DNA of 64,000 nucleotides from Chelativorans alearensis (GCF_010993735.1 NZ_WQNI01000001.1:1-64000); one strand, 5' to 3'; counted from the stretch's first letter, positions 8,934-18,029 are shown. A program made the numbers and translations. Notes: generated by a model from the letters alone, not told the origin.

Positions 8934-9861
8934 CGTAGTGCACCCAGTAGCGCGCGGTGAGGAAGGAGAAAGCCGTGAACAGCGCGACGATCACCAAGAG
9001 AATCCAGGCGAGCGCCGAGGCATAGCCCATGCGGAAGAAGCCGAAGGCCTCCTGGTAGAGGTAGAGCGTATAAAAGAGCGTCGAGTTGATCGGCCCGCCG
9101 GTGCCGCCGGAGATGATGAAGGCCGGCGTAAAGGCCTTGAAGGCCTCGATGGTCTGCACGACCGCGTTGAAGAAGACGACCGGGGTGAGGAGCGGCAGGG
9201 TGATCTTCCAGAACTGGCGCCACTTGGAGGCGCCGTCGAGGCTCGCCGCCTCGTACATGTCCTGCGGGATCTGCCTGAGACCCGCCAGGAAGATGATCAT
9301 CGGCGAGCCGAACTGCCAGACCGAAAGCACGACGAGGGTGTAGAGCGAATAGTTCGGGTTGGAGATCCAGCTCGGGCCCTCGATGCCGAAATTGGCGAGG
9401 AACGAGTTGACGAGACCATTGCCGGCGAAGAGCTGACGCCACAGAACCGCGATGGCGACCGAGGTGCCGAGCAGCGACGGCAGATAGAAGATGGCGCGGT
9501 ACCAGGGCAGGCCCTTCATGCCGCGGTTCAAGGCCATGGCGACGAGGAGCGCGAAGGCGAGCTTCAGGGGCACCGACAGGAGCACGTAGACGAACGTCAC
9601 CTGCATGGAGGCGATAAAGCGCGGATCGGCCGTGGCGATGCGCACATAATTGGCCGCACCGATCCAGCGCGGCGAGGTCAAGAGGTCGAAATCGGTGAAG
9701 GAGAGATAGAGCGAGGCGAGCGCCGGGCCGGCGGTCAGCCCAAGGAAGCCGATGAACCAGGGCAGCAGGAAGAGATAGCCGGCACCGTTGCGCGCCAGGA
9801 CGCGGGCGAGGCGGCCACGGGTGGGCACATAAGGGGATGCGGGAGAGGCGATGGTGGTCAT
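8926..9861 (-). CDS. CUT1 sugar ABC transporter permease (MalF type)
   Basis: A 311-residue inner-membrane subunit with roughly six transmembrane segments, beginning with GYLFLLPWFIGFLGLTAGPA near residue 28. The coupling motif MYEAASLDGASKWRQFWKIT lies near residues 205-225. It resembles UgpA/MalF-like permeases without the large extra periplasmic loop of enteric MalF. It is the second gene of the minus-strand importer operon, 239 bp below the binding-protein gene, the gap being occupied by a hairpin. Confidence 0.92.
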   Translation of the reverse strand: MTTIASPASPYVPTRGRLARVLARNGAGYLFLLPWFIGFLGLTAGPALASLYLSFTDFDLLTSPRWIGAANYVRIATADPRFIASMQVTFVYVLLSVPLKLAFALLVAMALNRGMKGLPWYRAIFYLPSLLGTSVAIAVLWRQLFAGNGLVNSFLANFGIEGPSWISNPNYSLYTLVVLSVWQFGSPMIIFLAGLRQIPQDMYEAASLDGASKWRQFWKITLPLLTPVVFFNAVVQTIEAFKAFTPAFIISGGTGGPINSTLFYTLYLYQEAFGFFRMGYASALAWILLVIVALFTAFSFLTARYWVHYDD

Positions 9862-10007
9862 CTGAGGTGTCTTCGCACGCGATGAAGGGGCATTCCGAGC
9901 CTTGCCCGGATTCTACTATCTGTCATTTGAGAGGGAAGGGCGAATGCCCCGGCAGGTATGGCCATTGCCAATCCGTCTTCCTTGAAGCGTGCAGTAAGGC
10001 AGCTTCG

Positions 10008-10066
10008 CCTTCACCCTCATCCCCGAGCTGCGCGTTTGTCAGGCAGTCCGGGGACGAGGGTGAAGG
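10008..10066. repeat. Inverted repeat between binding-protein and permease genes
   Basis: CCTTCACCCTCATCCCCG at 10008-10025 pairs with 10049-10066 with a single mismatch over 18 bases, leaving a 23-base loop. No T-run follows on the coding (minus) strand, so it is not a strong intrinsic terminator. Its position just after the binding-protein stop codon suggests stabilisation of the upstream transcript or partial attenuation. Confidence 0.75.
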
Positions 10067-10100
10067 TATGCACATATGGTTCAGTCTCGATCTGCAGCGC

Positions 10101-11393
10101 CTACCCGCGCGACAGGATCGACTCGGCTTCGGCGACGAACGCCTCCGCCCCCGATTGCGGCGTGTGCTGGCCGAACGCCACCTCCTCGCTGACACGGATC
10201 AGCATCTTGTCGATCTCGCCCGCGCCGAGCGGCGGCGGGGGCGGCAGGGGGCCGGCGAGATCGCCAAGGCCACCGATGAACTCCACCGCCGCGCGGCCCG
10301 TTTCGTCGAGCTTCGGCGCCAGGGATTCACGCACCGCGGAGGATTCGGGCACGCCCCGCTCCACATCGAGGATCTCCGCCGCCGCCGGGTCGGTGACGAA
10401 GAAGGAGATGTAGGCGGCCGCCGCCTCGGGGTTCTCGCACTGCGCGGAGACCGAGAAGAACATGGACGGCTTACGATAATGCCCGCCGCCTGCATCCGGC
10501 GCAACTCGCGGATAGGCGTGCATGACGATCGGGTCCTTGTTGATTGTCTGGTACCCGACGAGCTGGTTCGAATGGGCATAGGAGACGGCGGCGTGGCCGA
10601 GCGAGACCATGCCGGTCTCGATCTGGTTCTTGTCGAGCGCCTGCATATCCGGCGGAACGCAGGCCTTGGACTCGCGCATATCCGCCCACAGTTGGAACCA
10701 CTCGCGGGTATCCTCCGCGTCGAAGGCAAGCTGGCCATCCTCTGTATAGAGCGCCTTGCCGCGCTGACGGAGGAAGTTCTCGAAGAAAGGTTCGACGCGG
10801 GAGCCGTCCGACAGGCCGTAGAAATTCTGGCGCTTGCCGGCCTTGGTGATCTCCTCGCCGATGCGCTTCATCTCGTCGAAGGTGAGCGAATTGTCGGGGA
10901 TCTCGATGCCCGCTTCCTCGAAGGCCGCCATATTGATCATCATGGCCGAGGAGTTGGCGCCGAGGCTGATGCCGTAGAGCGAGCCGTCGACGGAGCCGCC
11001 GTCAAGCGCGGCCTGGTCGAAGTCCGAGACGTTGAGCGTGTCCGGCACGTAGCTTTCCAACTGCGCCAAGGCGCCGCGGCGGGCGTATTCGAAGATGTAG
11101 CGGTAGTCCATCTGGATGATGTCAGGCGCGTTGCGGCCGGCAACCTGGGTGGCGAGCCTGGGCCAGTAGTCGTCCCAGCCGACGGTCTCGCCGTCGATGG
11201 TGACGCCCGGAGTTTCCTCCATGAAAAGGTTGGAGACCTCGAACGTGCGCTCGGCGCGCGGTTGCGAGCCCCACCACATCAATCTCAGCCGGGTTTCCTG
11301 CCCGAAGGCCGTGCCCGGAAGCCCCAAGGCCGACGCCGACAGCGCTGCTGCGCCGCCGGCGAGCACGCCGCGCCTGTTGATCCTGAATGTCAT
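10101..11393 (-). CDS. Extracellular sugar-binding protein of a CUT1 ABC transporter
   Basis: A 430-residue periplasmic solute-binding protein (family 1). It opens with an export signal containing twin arginines (NRRGVLAGGAAAL) ending at AFGQE, so Tat export is possible. The mature part starts with the usual beta strand TRLRLMWWGS. Tryptophans and acidic residues suited to carbohydrate binding are present. The ATG at 11393 is chosen because GGGAGGA precedes it; a longer open frame upstream has no such site. It is the first gene of the importer operon, downstream of the LacI regulator. The sugar is unknown. Confidence 0.9.
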   Translation of the reverse strand: MTFRINRRGVLAGGAAALSASALGLPGTAFGQETRLRLMWWGSQPRAERTFEVSNLFMEETPGVTIDGETVGWDDYWPRLATQVAGRNAPDIIQMDYRYIFEYARRGALAQLESYVPDTLNVSDFDQAALDGGSVDGSLYGISLGANSSAMMINMAAFEEAGIEIPDNSLTFDEMKRIGEEITKAGKRQNFYGLSDGSRVEPFFENFLRQRGKALYTEDGQLAFDAEDTREWFQLWADMRESKACVPPDMQALDKNQIETGMVSLGHAAVSYAHSNQLVGYQTINKDPIVMHAYPRVAPDAGGGHYRKPSMFFSVSAQCENPEAAAAYISFFVTDPAAAEILDVERGVPESSAVRESLAPKLDETGRAAVEFIGGLGDLAGPLPPPPPLGAGEIDKMLIRVSEEVAFGQHTPQSGAEAFVAEAESILSRG

Positions 11394-11458
11394 CGGTTTT
11401 CCTCCCACTTGACACAACGCATGCGCCCTTGGGGACCCATGCGCGTCGCATTTCAGAG

Positions 11459-11511
11459 CTGGTAAATAACCAGATGGTTACAAGCGTGAACCATCCCTGC
11501 AGACCTGTCAA
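11459..11511 (-). promoter_or_regulatory. Promoter region with two nested inverted repeats upstream of the binding-protein gene
   Basis: Two inverted repeats lie in the 171 bp between LacI and the binding-protein gene: CTGGT-n5-ACCAG at 11459-11473 and GATGGTT-n9-AACCATC at 11473-11495. A TTGACA box reading toward the binding-protein gene is at 11506-11511. Their closeness to a -35 box suggests operator function, but they do not resemble the LacI sites further upstream, so another regulator may act here. Confidence 0.4.
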
Positions 11512-11564
11512 GGCGCCTTGAAGCGTAAAGGCCATCGGCAGGGCCGGCAACCCTTTGCGCTTCG

Positions 11565-12593
11565 CTATTGCGCCCGGTCGCTCCGGCCTTCGACCAGTTC
11601 CATGGGCCAGATGCGGCGCGCGGTGCCGAGCGGATATTGCTCCTTGTAGGCCGGCATTGTGGCAAGCAGGGCTTCGGCGAGCGCTTCACCCAGGGCGTGC
11701 AGGTCGAGGCGGAAGCAGGTGAGCGGCGGGGAGAGGAACTTTGCCTGCGGGCTTTCGCGGAAGCCGATGATGGCGATGTCGCGGCCCGGCGCGAGGCCGG
11801 CGTCGTAAAGGCCGCGGTAGAAGCCGACCGCCGTCGTCTCGTTGACGAGCAGGATCGCCGTCGGGCGGTCGCTCATGGCGACGATCTTCTGCGCCATGGC
11901 GTAGCCGCCGGCCTCGTTGGGCGGCGAGCGCAGGAGGCGATCGGGCGGCAGCGGGAGCCCGTGGCCGGCCAGCGTGCTTTGCGCGGTCTCGACGAAGATA
12001 TGGCCCAGATTGGCGTCGTCGGCCGGTGCGGCAATGGCGATATCGCGGTGGCCCTGGGCGACAAGCCGGTCGATGCCGATGCGGGCCAGGCCCTCGAAGT
12101 CGAGGTCGATCCAGGGGTGGCCGGCATCCGACTGGCTGCGCCCAAGCGCGATGAAGGGGATGTGGCGCTCGGCCAGGAAATCGATGCGCGGGTCGTTTCT
12201 CCGCGTCGCCGAGATGATGAGGGCGTCGGCGAAGCCGCGCGCCACCGTGCGGCGGAGATAGGCGTCGGGGTCTTCGCGCGAGGAGCACAGGAGGACGACG
12301 AGGTCGAGATTGTGGCGAGCGAAGACTGCCTGCACGCCGTCGAAGACGCTCATGAAGAAGGTGTCGCCGTCGCCGGTGATTTCCGAGCCGCTCTGCATCA
12401 TGAAGCCGACCACGCCGGTGGAGCCCTTGCGCAGCGATCGGCCGGCCTGGTTGGGCGCGTAGCCGAGTTCGAGGGCGGCTTCCAGCACGCGCCGGCGGGT
12501 CTCGGCGTTGACGTCGGGACGGCCGTTGAGGGCACGCGAGACAGTGCCGATGGAAATGTCCAGATGCTGGGCGAGACGCTTGATGCCGACCAT
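11565..12593 (-). CDS. LacI-family transcriptional repressor
   Basis: A 342-residue regulator. The N-terminal helix-turn-helix and hinge (IKRLAQHLDISIGTVSRALN, residues 4-23, then GYAPNQAGRSL) are classic LacI/PurR, followed by a periplasmic-binding-protein-like sugar-sensing domain. The ATG at 12593 is chosen because LacI proteins begin just before this helix; the longer frame adds an unrelated 26-residue tail. It stands between two divergent sugar-transport operons and has two perfect-type LacI operators in its upstream region, so it probably controls itself and the plus-strand operon in response to a sugar. Confidence 0.92.
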   Translation of the reverse strand: MVGIKRLAQHLDISIGTVSRALNGRPDVNAETRRRVLEAALELGYAPNQAGRSLRKGSTGVVGFMMQSGSEITGDGDTFFMSVFDGVQAVFARHNLDLVVLLCSSREDPDAYLRRTVARGFADALIISATRRNDPRIDFLAERHIPFIALGRSQSDAGHPWIDLDFEGLARIGIDRLVAQGHRDIAIAAPADDANLGHIFVETAQSTLAGHGLPLPPDRLLRSPPNEAGGYAMAQKIVAMSDRPTAILLVNETTAVGFYRGLYDAGLAPGRDIAIIGFRESPQAKFLSPPLTCFRLDLHALGEALAEALLATMPAYKEQYPLGTARRIWPMELVEGRSDRAQ

Positions 12594-12678
12594 GTCTTCT
12601 GCTGCGTGCCTCTTTTCGTTGGGGCGATTGTGGGTGGGGCTGATCCCCTCGGTCGGACCCGCCGAGGGCATTTTCTTC

Positions 12679-12692
12679 GTAAACGTTTCCGA
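12679..12692. promoter_or_regulatory. LacI-type operator (distal)
   Basis: CGTAAACGTTTCCG matches the LacI/GalR-family consensus around a central CG, with one asymmetric base. It lies about 86 bp upstream of the LacI start and 51 bp (centre to centre) from the second site, close to five helical turns, which suits cooperative binding. Confidence 0.8.
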
Positions 12693-12700
12693 TTTCCTGT

Positions 12701-12729
12701 TGACACGAATGCGCGGCCGATTCTACCGT
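12701..12729 (+). promoter_or_regulatory. Promoter of the plus-strand sugar operon
   Basis: TTGACA at 12701-12706 is followed, 17 bases later, by a weak -10 TACCGT at 12724-12729. The proximal LacI operator begins at the next base, where it would block transcription start. The downstream gene starts at 12811. Confidence 0.55.
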
Positions 12730-12743
12730 CGTAAACGTTTACG
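12730..12743. promoter_or_regulatory. LacI-type operator (proximal)
   Basis: CGTAAACGTTTACG is a perfect 14-base palindrome of the LacI/GalR type, located at the presumed transcription start of the plus-strand operon. It is the strongest predicted site for the adjacent LacI protein. Confidence 0.88.
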
Positions 12744-12810
12744 GACAAGAGCGGCCGCAGCCGGGGAGGGCTGAAGGCGGGCCGCAAGACGTTCGGGAGG
12801 AGGAGACCGC

Positions 12811-13842
12811 GTGACATTCAAGGCCGTTCTGGTGGGTTGCGGAGGCATGGCCAAGGGCTGGCTCCGGGCCGTGCGGGAGATACCCGCGCTTGCCGGCCGC
12901 ATCGAGATTGCCGGGCTGGTGGATGTCGACGAGGGCGCGGCCCGCGCCTTGGTGGACGAGTTTGCGCTCCCGGCGCGCACCGGCTCCGACCTTCCCGCGA
13001 TGCTTCAGGCGGCTGACGCCGACCTTCTCTTCGACGTCGTGCCGCCGGCGGCGCGAAAGCCGGTGGTGCTGGCGGGGCTCGAGCACGGGTGCCACGTGCT
13101 GAGCGAGAAGCCGATGGCGACCTCGCTTCAGGATGCGCGGCTGCTGATCCAGGCGGCGGAGCGGGCGGGACGCCTCCACGCCGTCGTCCAGAACCGGCGC
13201 TTCATTTCCGGGGTGCGGCGCATCCGCGCCTTTCTGGAAAGCCAGGCACTGGGGGACCTGACCGGCCTCCACTGCGACTTCTTCCTCGGGCCCCATTTCG
13301 GCGGCTTCCGCGAGGAGATGGACCATCCGCTGCTGCTCGACATGGCGATCCACACCTTCGACGCGGCGCGTTTCATGGCGGGCAAGGTGCCGCTGGCGGT
13401 CTACGCGCTCGAAACCAACCCGGCGGGTTCCTGGTATGCGCAAGGGGCGGCGGCGAGCGCCATCTTCGAGTTTTCCGACAATGTGACCTTCACCTATCGC
13501 GGCTCGTGGTGCGCGGAGGGGGCGCCGACGAGCTGGGAGGCGGCGTGGCGCTTTACCGGCACGAAGGGCTCGCTCCTCTGGGACGGGGCGGAAAGCTTCG
13601 AGGCACGGGTGGTGGCGAGCGAGGGAAAATTCTTGAACGACCTTGCGCCGATCGACGTTCCGGAAGCCCCGGAGGCGGCGAAGACGCATGGGCATGCCAG
13701 CGTCATCGCCGAGTTCCTGGCGGCGGTCGAGGAAGGGCGCAGGCCAGAGACCGACGGAACCGACAACATCAAGAGCCTGGCGATGGTGTTCGCGGCCATC
13801 GAGAGCGCGGCGACCCATACCCGGGTCGAGATCAGGGAATAG
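12811..13842 (+). CDS. Gfo/Idh/MocA-family oxidoreductase
   Basis: A 343-residue NAD(P)-dependent oxidoreductase. The Rossmann loop VGCGGMAKGW is at the N-terminus and the catalytic-lysine motif SEKPMATS lies near residue 93. The substrate domain contains the HP..DMAIHTFDAARF segment, with the His-Asp pair seen in the family. The GTG start is preceded by GGGAGGAGGAG. It is the first gene of the LacI-controlled plus operon and probably oxidises the imported sugar or its derivative. The isomerase that follows would act on the keto product (inference). Confidence 0.88.
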   Translation: MTFKAVLVGCGGMAKGWLRAVREIPALAGRIEIAGLVDVDEGAARALVDEFALPARTGSDLPAMLQAADADLLFDVVPPAARKPVVLAGLEHGCHVLSEKPMATSLQDARLLIQAAERAGRLHAVVQNRRFISGVRRIRAFLESQALGDLTGLHCDFFLGPHFGGFREEMDHPLLLDMAIHTFDAARFMAGKVPLAVYALETNPAGSWYAQGAAASAIFEFSDNVTFTYRGSWCAEGAPTSWEAAWRFTGTKGSLLWDGAESFEARVVASEGKFLNDLAPIDVPEAPEAAKTHGHASVIAEFLAAVEEGRRPETDGTDNIKSLAMVFAAIESAATHTRVEIRE

Positions 13843-13855
13843 GGAAGGAAAGACG

Positions 13856-14755
13856 TTGAGCGATCCAGCCAAGACCATCCGCATCGGCACCATGATCAAG
13901 GGCAACCGCGCCCGCGCGGACGAGACCATCGCCGCCATCGCCGACCACGGCTTCGAGAGTTTCCAGCCCTTCTTCTGGCAAACGACGGAAGGGCAGGATC
14001 TGGCGGAACTGGGCAAGCGGTGCCGCGAGGCGGTCGGCGACCGCGACATCACCATCTCCACCATCGGCATGTTCGGCAACCCGCTGGAGGAGCGGCCGCT
14101 CGACCGGGAGACGCTGGAGGGGTGGATAAAGTGCATCGACAACGCCCATCATTTCGGCGCCACGTGCGTTGCCGGCTTCACCGGGCGCATCCGCAACATG
14201 CCCATCGAGGACAGCCTTCCGCGCTACAGGGAGGTCTGGTCCGAGCTTGCAAGGCGCGCTGCCGACAAGGGCGTGAAGATCGCCTTCGAGAACTGCGCGA
14301 TGGACGGCAACTGGCAGACAGGCGACTGGAACATCGCCCACAACCCCGACGCCTGGGAGCTGATCTTCAACGAGACGCCGGACGAGCATATCGGTCTCGA
14401 ATGGGAGCCGTGCCACCAGATGGTCTATCTCATCGATCCGCTGCCGCAGATCCGCAAATGGGCGCACAAGTTCTTCCACATCCACGGCAAGGACGCGACC
14501 ATCCGCCGGGACGTGATCCGCGAGCACGGGATCTTCGGCAAGCACCCGTTCGTCTTCATGCGCACGCCGGGCTTCGGCGACAGCAACTGGACGGACATCA
14601 TCTCCGAACTCAGGCTCGCCGGCTGGAGCGGCTCCATCGACATCGAGGGCTGGCACGACCCGGTCTACCGCGACGCGCTGGAGATGACGGGGCAGGTACG
14701 TGCGCTGGAATATCTGAAGAGATGCCGGGGCGGCGCGTTCGTCGCAGCCGGATGA
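13856..14755 (+). CDS. Sugar phosphate isomerase/epimerase (TIM barrel)
   Basis: A 299-residue AP endonuclease-2/xylose isomerase-like TIM-barrel protein. Metal-ligand candidates are spread as in the family: Glu in IAFENCAMDG, the Glu/His pair in GLEWEPCHQM, His in FHIHGKD and Glu in GSIDIEGW. The start is TTG at 13856, preceded by GGAAGGAA at suitable distance; no ATG fits before IGTMIKGN. It is 13 bp downstream of the Gfo/Idh gene. In comparable loci such enzymes act with Gfo/Idh dehydrogenases on 3-keto-sugars or inositol derivatives; here that is inference. Confidence 0.85.
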   Translation: MSDPAKTIRIGTMIKGNRARADETIAAIADHGFESFQPFFWQTTEGQDLAELGKRCREAVGDRDITISTIGMFGNPLEERPLDRETLEGWIKCIDNAHHFGATCVAGFTGRIRNMPIEDSLPRYREVWSELARRAADKGVKIAFENCAMDGNWQTGDWNIAHNPDAWELIFNETPDEHIGLEWEPCHQMVYLIDPLPQIRKWAHKFFHIHGKDATIRRDVIREHGIFGKHPFVFMRTPGFGDSNWTDIISELRLAGWSGSIDIEGWHDPVYRDALEMTGQVRALEYLKRCRGGAFVAAG

Positions 14756-14830
14756 CGAGCCGTGCCGGCCGGGGGGAATGGCCGGCAGGCGGCACAATGC
14801 GGGCGAAGGGTCCGCCAAGTGGAGGAGAAG

Positions 14831-16042
14831 ATGAAACTGAAGACATGTATCCATGCCGTTGCCGGACTTCTGGCCTCGACGGCCATCGTGTCGGCACAAG
14901 AGGTGAGCCTCGATCTTTGGACGATCGATGATCCGGGCGAATACCACTACGTGCTCGCCGAAGAGTTCATGGAGAAGCACCCGGACATCAAGATCAACGT
15001 GCGCACGGTGCAGTTCGAGGACATGGTCAACGACCTCGCCCGCGCCGTGGCGACTGGGACCGGCCCAGACATCACCTACATCGACAACCCGGAAGTGGCT
15101 CTGTTCGCCTCGCGCGGGCTGCTGATGGATCTGAAGCCCTATATCGACAAGTCCGAGATCGTGAATGTCGAGGACATCTATCCCGGCCCGCTCGCTTCGG
15201 TAACCTATGAGGGCGGCATCTACGGCCTGCCGCGCGGGGCCAACACCATCGCGCTCTATTACAACGCCGACATGTACCGCGAAGCGGGCCTCGACCCGGA
15301 CAATCCGCCCAAGACCTGGGATGAGCTTTACGAGGCGGCGAAGGCGCTGACCAAGCCGGAGGAGAATGTCTACGGCATCGCCTTCTCGGCCGTTGCCACG
15401 GAGGAGGGCACATTCCAGTTCCTGCCCTGGCTGCAGATGACGGGCGGCGATTACGACAACGTCGCGACCGAGGGCGGTGCCCGCGCGCTCAACTTCTGGA
15501 AGCGCCTGCTCGACGAGCGGCTGGCCTCGCCCGACACGCTGATCCGCGGGCAGTGGGACTCCACCGGCACCTTCAACGCCGGAAGTGCCGCCATGTCGAT
15601 CTCCGGCCCCTGGGAACTGCCGCGCATGAGCGAGGAGGCCGACTTCGAGTACCGGGCCGCACTCCTGCCGGTGCCGGAGGAGGGGGCGACACGGGCCTCC
15701 GCGCTCGGCGAGGGCGACAACGTGATCCTGGCGAGCACGGACAATCCGGACGAGGCCTTCATGTTCGTCGAGTTCCTTTACGCGCAGATGCCGCGCGTGT
15801 GGAACGAGTTCGGCTACCTGCCGGCCTCGGATGTGGAGGTCACCGACCCCAACAATGCGGAGATCTATGCCGTCTTCGAGGAGAGCATGAAATATGCGCG
15901 CAACCGTGGGCCGCATCCCGAATGGCCGCGCATCTCGCAGGCGATCCAGCAGGCCATCCAGTCGACGCTGACCGGGCAGGCGGAGGCGGAAGCCGCGCTT
16001 GAAACGGCACAGCAGAAGATCGACGGGGTGCTGGGGGATTGA
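14831..16042 (+). CDS. Extracellular sugar-binding protein of a second CUT1 transporter
   Basis: A 403-residue family-1 solute-binding protein. A Sec signal peptide occupies about residues 1-21 (IHAVAGLLASTAIVSA, cleavage before QEVSL). The mature protein has the usual two-lobe features, including GTGPDITYIDNPEV and IYGLPRGANTIALYYN. The ATG at 14831 follows GGAGGAG; the frame upstream is not coding. It captures the sugar in the periplasm for the permeases encoded 260 bp downstream. The gap holds a large repeat. Confidence 0.92.
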   Translation: MKLKTCIHAVAGLLASTAIVSAQEVSLDLWTIDDPGEYHYVLAEEFMEKHPDIKINVRTVQFEDMVNDLARAVATGTGPDITYIDNPEVALFASRGLLMDLKPYIDKSEIVNVEDIYPGPLASVTYEGGIYGLPRGANTIALYYNADMYREAGLDPDNPPKTWDELYEAAKALTKPEENVYGIAFSAVATEEGTFQFLPWLQMTGGDYDNVATEGGARALNFWKRLLDERLASPDTLIRGQWDSTGTFNAGSAAMSISGPWELPRMSEEADFEYRAALLPVPEEGATRASALGEGDNVILASTDNPDEAFMFVEFLYAQMPRVWNEFGYLPASDVEVTDPNNAEIYAVFEESMKYARNRGPHPEWPRISQAIQQAIQSTLTGQAEAEAALETAQQKIDGVLGD

Positions 16043-16080
16043 GGGTGCGGCGGTAGCCGTGGCGCCCATTCCCTCCCCGT

Positions 16081-16245
16081 AAGGGGTTATCGCATATGGG
16101 TTCTGAGTCCTTGATCGGACCCCCACCCCTCACCCCTCCCCTCAAGGGGGAGGGGGATTCTGGGACGTCGACGCTCCCCTCCCCCTTGAGGGGAGGGGTG
16201 AGGGGTGGGGGTCCCGGCGAAGCCGGCATATGGGATAGCCCTGCC
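16081..16245. repeat. Large palindromic intergenic repeat, copy 2, inside an operon
   Basis: This element has the same order of segments as 3735-3916: a GAGTCCTTGATCGGACC segment, facing arms built on CCCCTCAAGGGGGAGGGG, and an outer end GATAGCCCTGCC at 16234-16245. It fills the spacer between the binding-protein and permease genes. The transcript would form a very stable hairpin, which in other bacteria protects the upstream binding-protein mRNA from 3' decay. Confidence 0.9.
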
Positions 16246-16302
16246 GCAAAGGGAGGGAAGGGGCGCCCGACCGCCGACCCGACCCGCCAAGGAGGATCGT
16301 TG

Positions 16303-17205
16303 ATGGCACGTTTCATACGCTCCGTGCGCGACGCCCGCGGCCTGGATGCGGTCCTGGTGTGGCTGGCGCTCGGTTATCTCGGGGTCTTCTCGGCTTTTCC
16401 GCTGGTCTACAACGTCGTCATTTCGCTGCAGACGGTGGACCTGTTCTCGCTGGCCTCCTTCGAGCGGCCCTTCGTCGGGCTGCAGAACTACCGCGAGGTG
16501 CTGGGCGATCCGGTCGCCGGCACCGTTCTGTGGAACACGATACAGTTCGTGGTGCTGTCGGTCGTCTTCCAGCTTGCGATCGGCTTCGGCCTGGCGCTGT
16601 TCTTTCAGCAGGACTTTCCCGGCGCCACATATCTGCGCGGGCTGTTCCTGGCCGGCTGGATCATGCCAGCGCTGGTGGTCGGGGCGGTCTGGAGCTGGAT
16701 TCTCGCCGGCGATTTCGGCGTCCTCAACTACCTCTTACGCTCGCTCGGCATCACCGACGGCAACATCTTCTGGCTCTCCGATCCGAACGTTTCGCTCTAT
16801 TCGGTCATCATCGCCAATATCTGGCTCGGCATTCCCTTCAACATGATCCTCCTGTCGGTCGGCCTCGCGGCGATCCCGCGGGACGTCTACGAGGCGGCCG
16901 AGTTAGACGGGGCGGGCGCCTGGCAGCGCTTCTTCACCATCACACTGCCCCTGATGCGCGCGCCGCTGGGTGCCGTCGTCTCGCTCGGCATCATCTTCAC
17001 GCTGCAACAGTTCGACCTCTTCGCCGCGCTGACCCAGGGCGGGCCGTCGAACGCCTCCAACGTGGCTCAGTACTGGTCCTGGCAGCTTTCCTTCCAGACC
17101 TATCAGATCTCCTACGGCTCGGTGGTGTCGGTGCTGATGATCGTCTTCGTAGTGGCGGTGGCGGCGGTCTATACCCGCTCTACCCGGCACGAGCAGAGCT
17201 ATTGA
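16303..17205 (+). CDS. CUT1 sugar ABC transporter permease (MalF type)
   Basis: A 300-residue inner-membrane protein with about six hydrophobic segments; the first is at about residues 20-42 (VLVWLALGYLGVFSAFPLVY). The coupling motif VYEAAELDGAGAWQRFFTIT lies near residue 200. The ATG at 16303 is preceded by AAGGAGGA. It pairs with the next gene, 12 bp downstream, to form the channel. Confidence 0.92.
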   Translation: MARFIRSVRDARGLDAVLVWLALGYLGVFSAFPLVYNVVISLQTVDLFSLASFERPFVGLQNYREVLGDPVAGTVLWNTIQFVVLSVVFQLAIGFGLALFFQQDFPGATYLRGLFLAGWIMPALVVGAVWSWILAGDFGVLNYLLRSLGITDGNIFWLSDPNVSLYSVIIANIWLGIPFNMILLSVGLAAIPRDVYEAAELDGAGAWQRFFTITLPLMRAPLGAVVSLGIIFTLQQFDLFAALTQGGPSNASNVAQYWSWQLSFQTYQISYGSVVSVLMIVFVVAVAAVYTRSTRHEQSY

Positions 17206-17216
17206 GGAGCGGGGCC

Positions 17217-18029
17217 ATGAGAAAATATGTTCTGCTGGCGCTCGCCATCCTGTTCGTGGCCATCTACCTTTTCCCGCTTTACTGGATGTATGTGACGGCA
17301 TTGAAAGCCGGCTCCGAGATCTTCCGCTTCCCGCCGACCTTCTGGCCCGAGACGCTTCATTTCAACGTCGCCGACGTCTGGGTGCGGCTCAGGATGGACC
17401 GCTTCCTGACGAATTCGCTGATCATCGCCGCGGGCACCACGACCATCATCGTGGCGGTCGGCACCGGCTGTGCCTATGCGCTGGCCAGGGTGCGCTCCAT
17501 CTGGATGGATGTGGCCATGTTCACGACGCTGATGATGCAGGTGCTGCCGTCCTCGCTGATGATCACGCCGATCTTCGTATCCTTCAATCATGTCGGGCTG
17601 CTCGATTATCCGCGCCTGGCGGTTGTGCTGGCGCAGGCGGCGAAGCTTCTGCCGCTTTATATCGTCCTGTGCCGCACGGCCTTCATGCAGGTGCCGCGGG
17701 AACTGGAGGAGGCGGGGCTGGTGGACGGCAATTCCCGGCTCGGCGCCTTCCTGCAGATCGCCATCCCGCTGGCGCGCAACGGCATCCTCGTGACGGCGGT
17801 GCTCGTCTTCCTCTTGTCCTTCGGCGAATATGTCTATTCGCGCTCGCTCATCGGCGAACGGGCGCTGCAGCCGGCCACCGTCGGCCTGCAGTCCTTCATG
17901 GGACCCAACACCAGCGACTGGTCGGGCGTCATGACATATTCGGCCATCTACGTAACGCCGATCCTTTTCATCTTCGTGCTGCTGCAGCGGCGCATCGTCA
18001 GCGGACTGACCGCGGGAGCCCTGAAATGA
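17217..18029 (+). CDS. CUT1 sugar ABC transporter permease (MalG type)
   Basis: A 270-residue inner-membrane subunit with about six transmembrane segments, starting VLLALAILFVAIYLFPLYWM. The ATPase-coupling loop is at ELEEAGLVDGNSRLGAFLQI, near residue 165. Length is typical of MalG-like permeases. The start at 17217 has a GAGGAG site. Its stop overlaps the ATPase start by four bases (ATGA), so the two are translationally coupled. Confidence 0.92.
   Translation: MRKYVLLALAILFVAIYLFPLYWMYVTALKAGSEIFRFPPTFWPETLHFNVADVWVRLRMDRFLTNSLIIAAGTTTIIVAVGTGCAYALARVRSIWMDVAMFTTLMMQVLPSSLMITPIFVSFNHVGLLDYPRLAVVLAQAAKLLPLYIVLCRTAFMQVPRELEEAGLVDGNSRLGAFLQIAIPLARNGILVTAVLVFLLSFGEYVYSRSLIGERALQPATVGLQSFMGPNTSDWSGVMTYSAIYVTPILFIFVLLQRRIVSGLTAGALK

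Noticed and set aside
10562-10572. GGTTCGAAT resembling a tRNA T-loop
   Set aside because: It lies inside the binding-protein gene with no acceptor or anticodon stem around it. No tRNA was found elsewhere by similar inspection.
13832-16126. A 764-codon open frame antisense to the isomerase and binding-protein genes
   Set aside because: It spans two real genes and their gap on the other strand, and its composition is typical of mirrored GC-rich codons.
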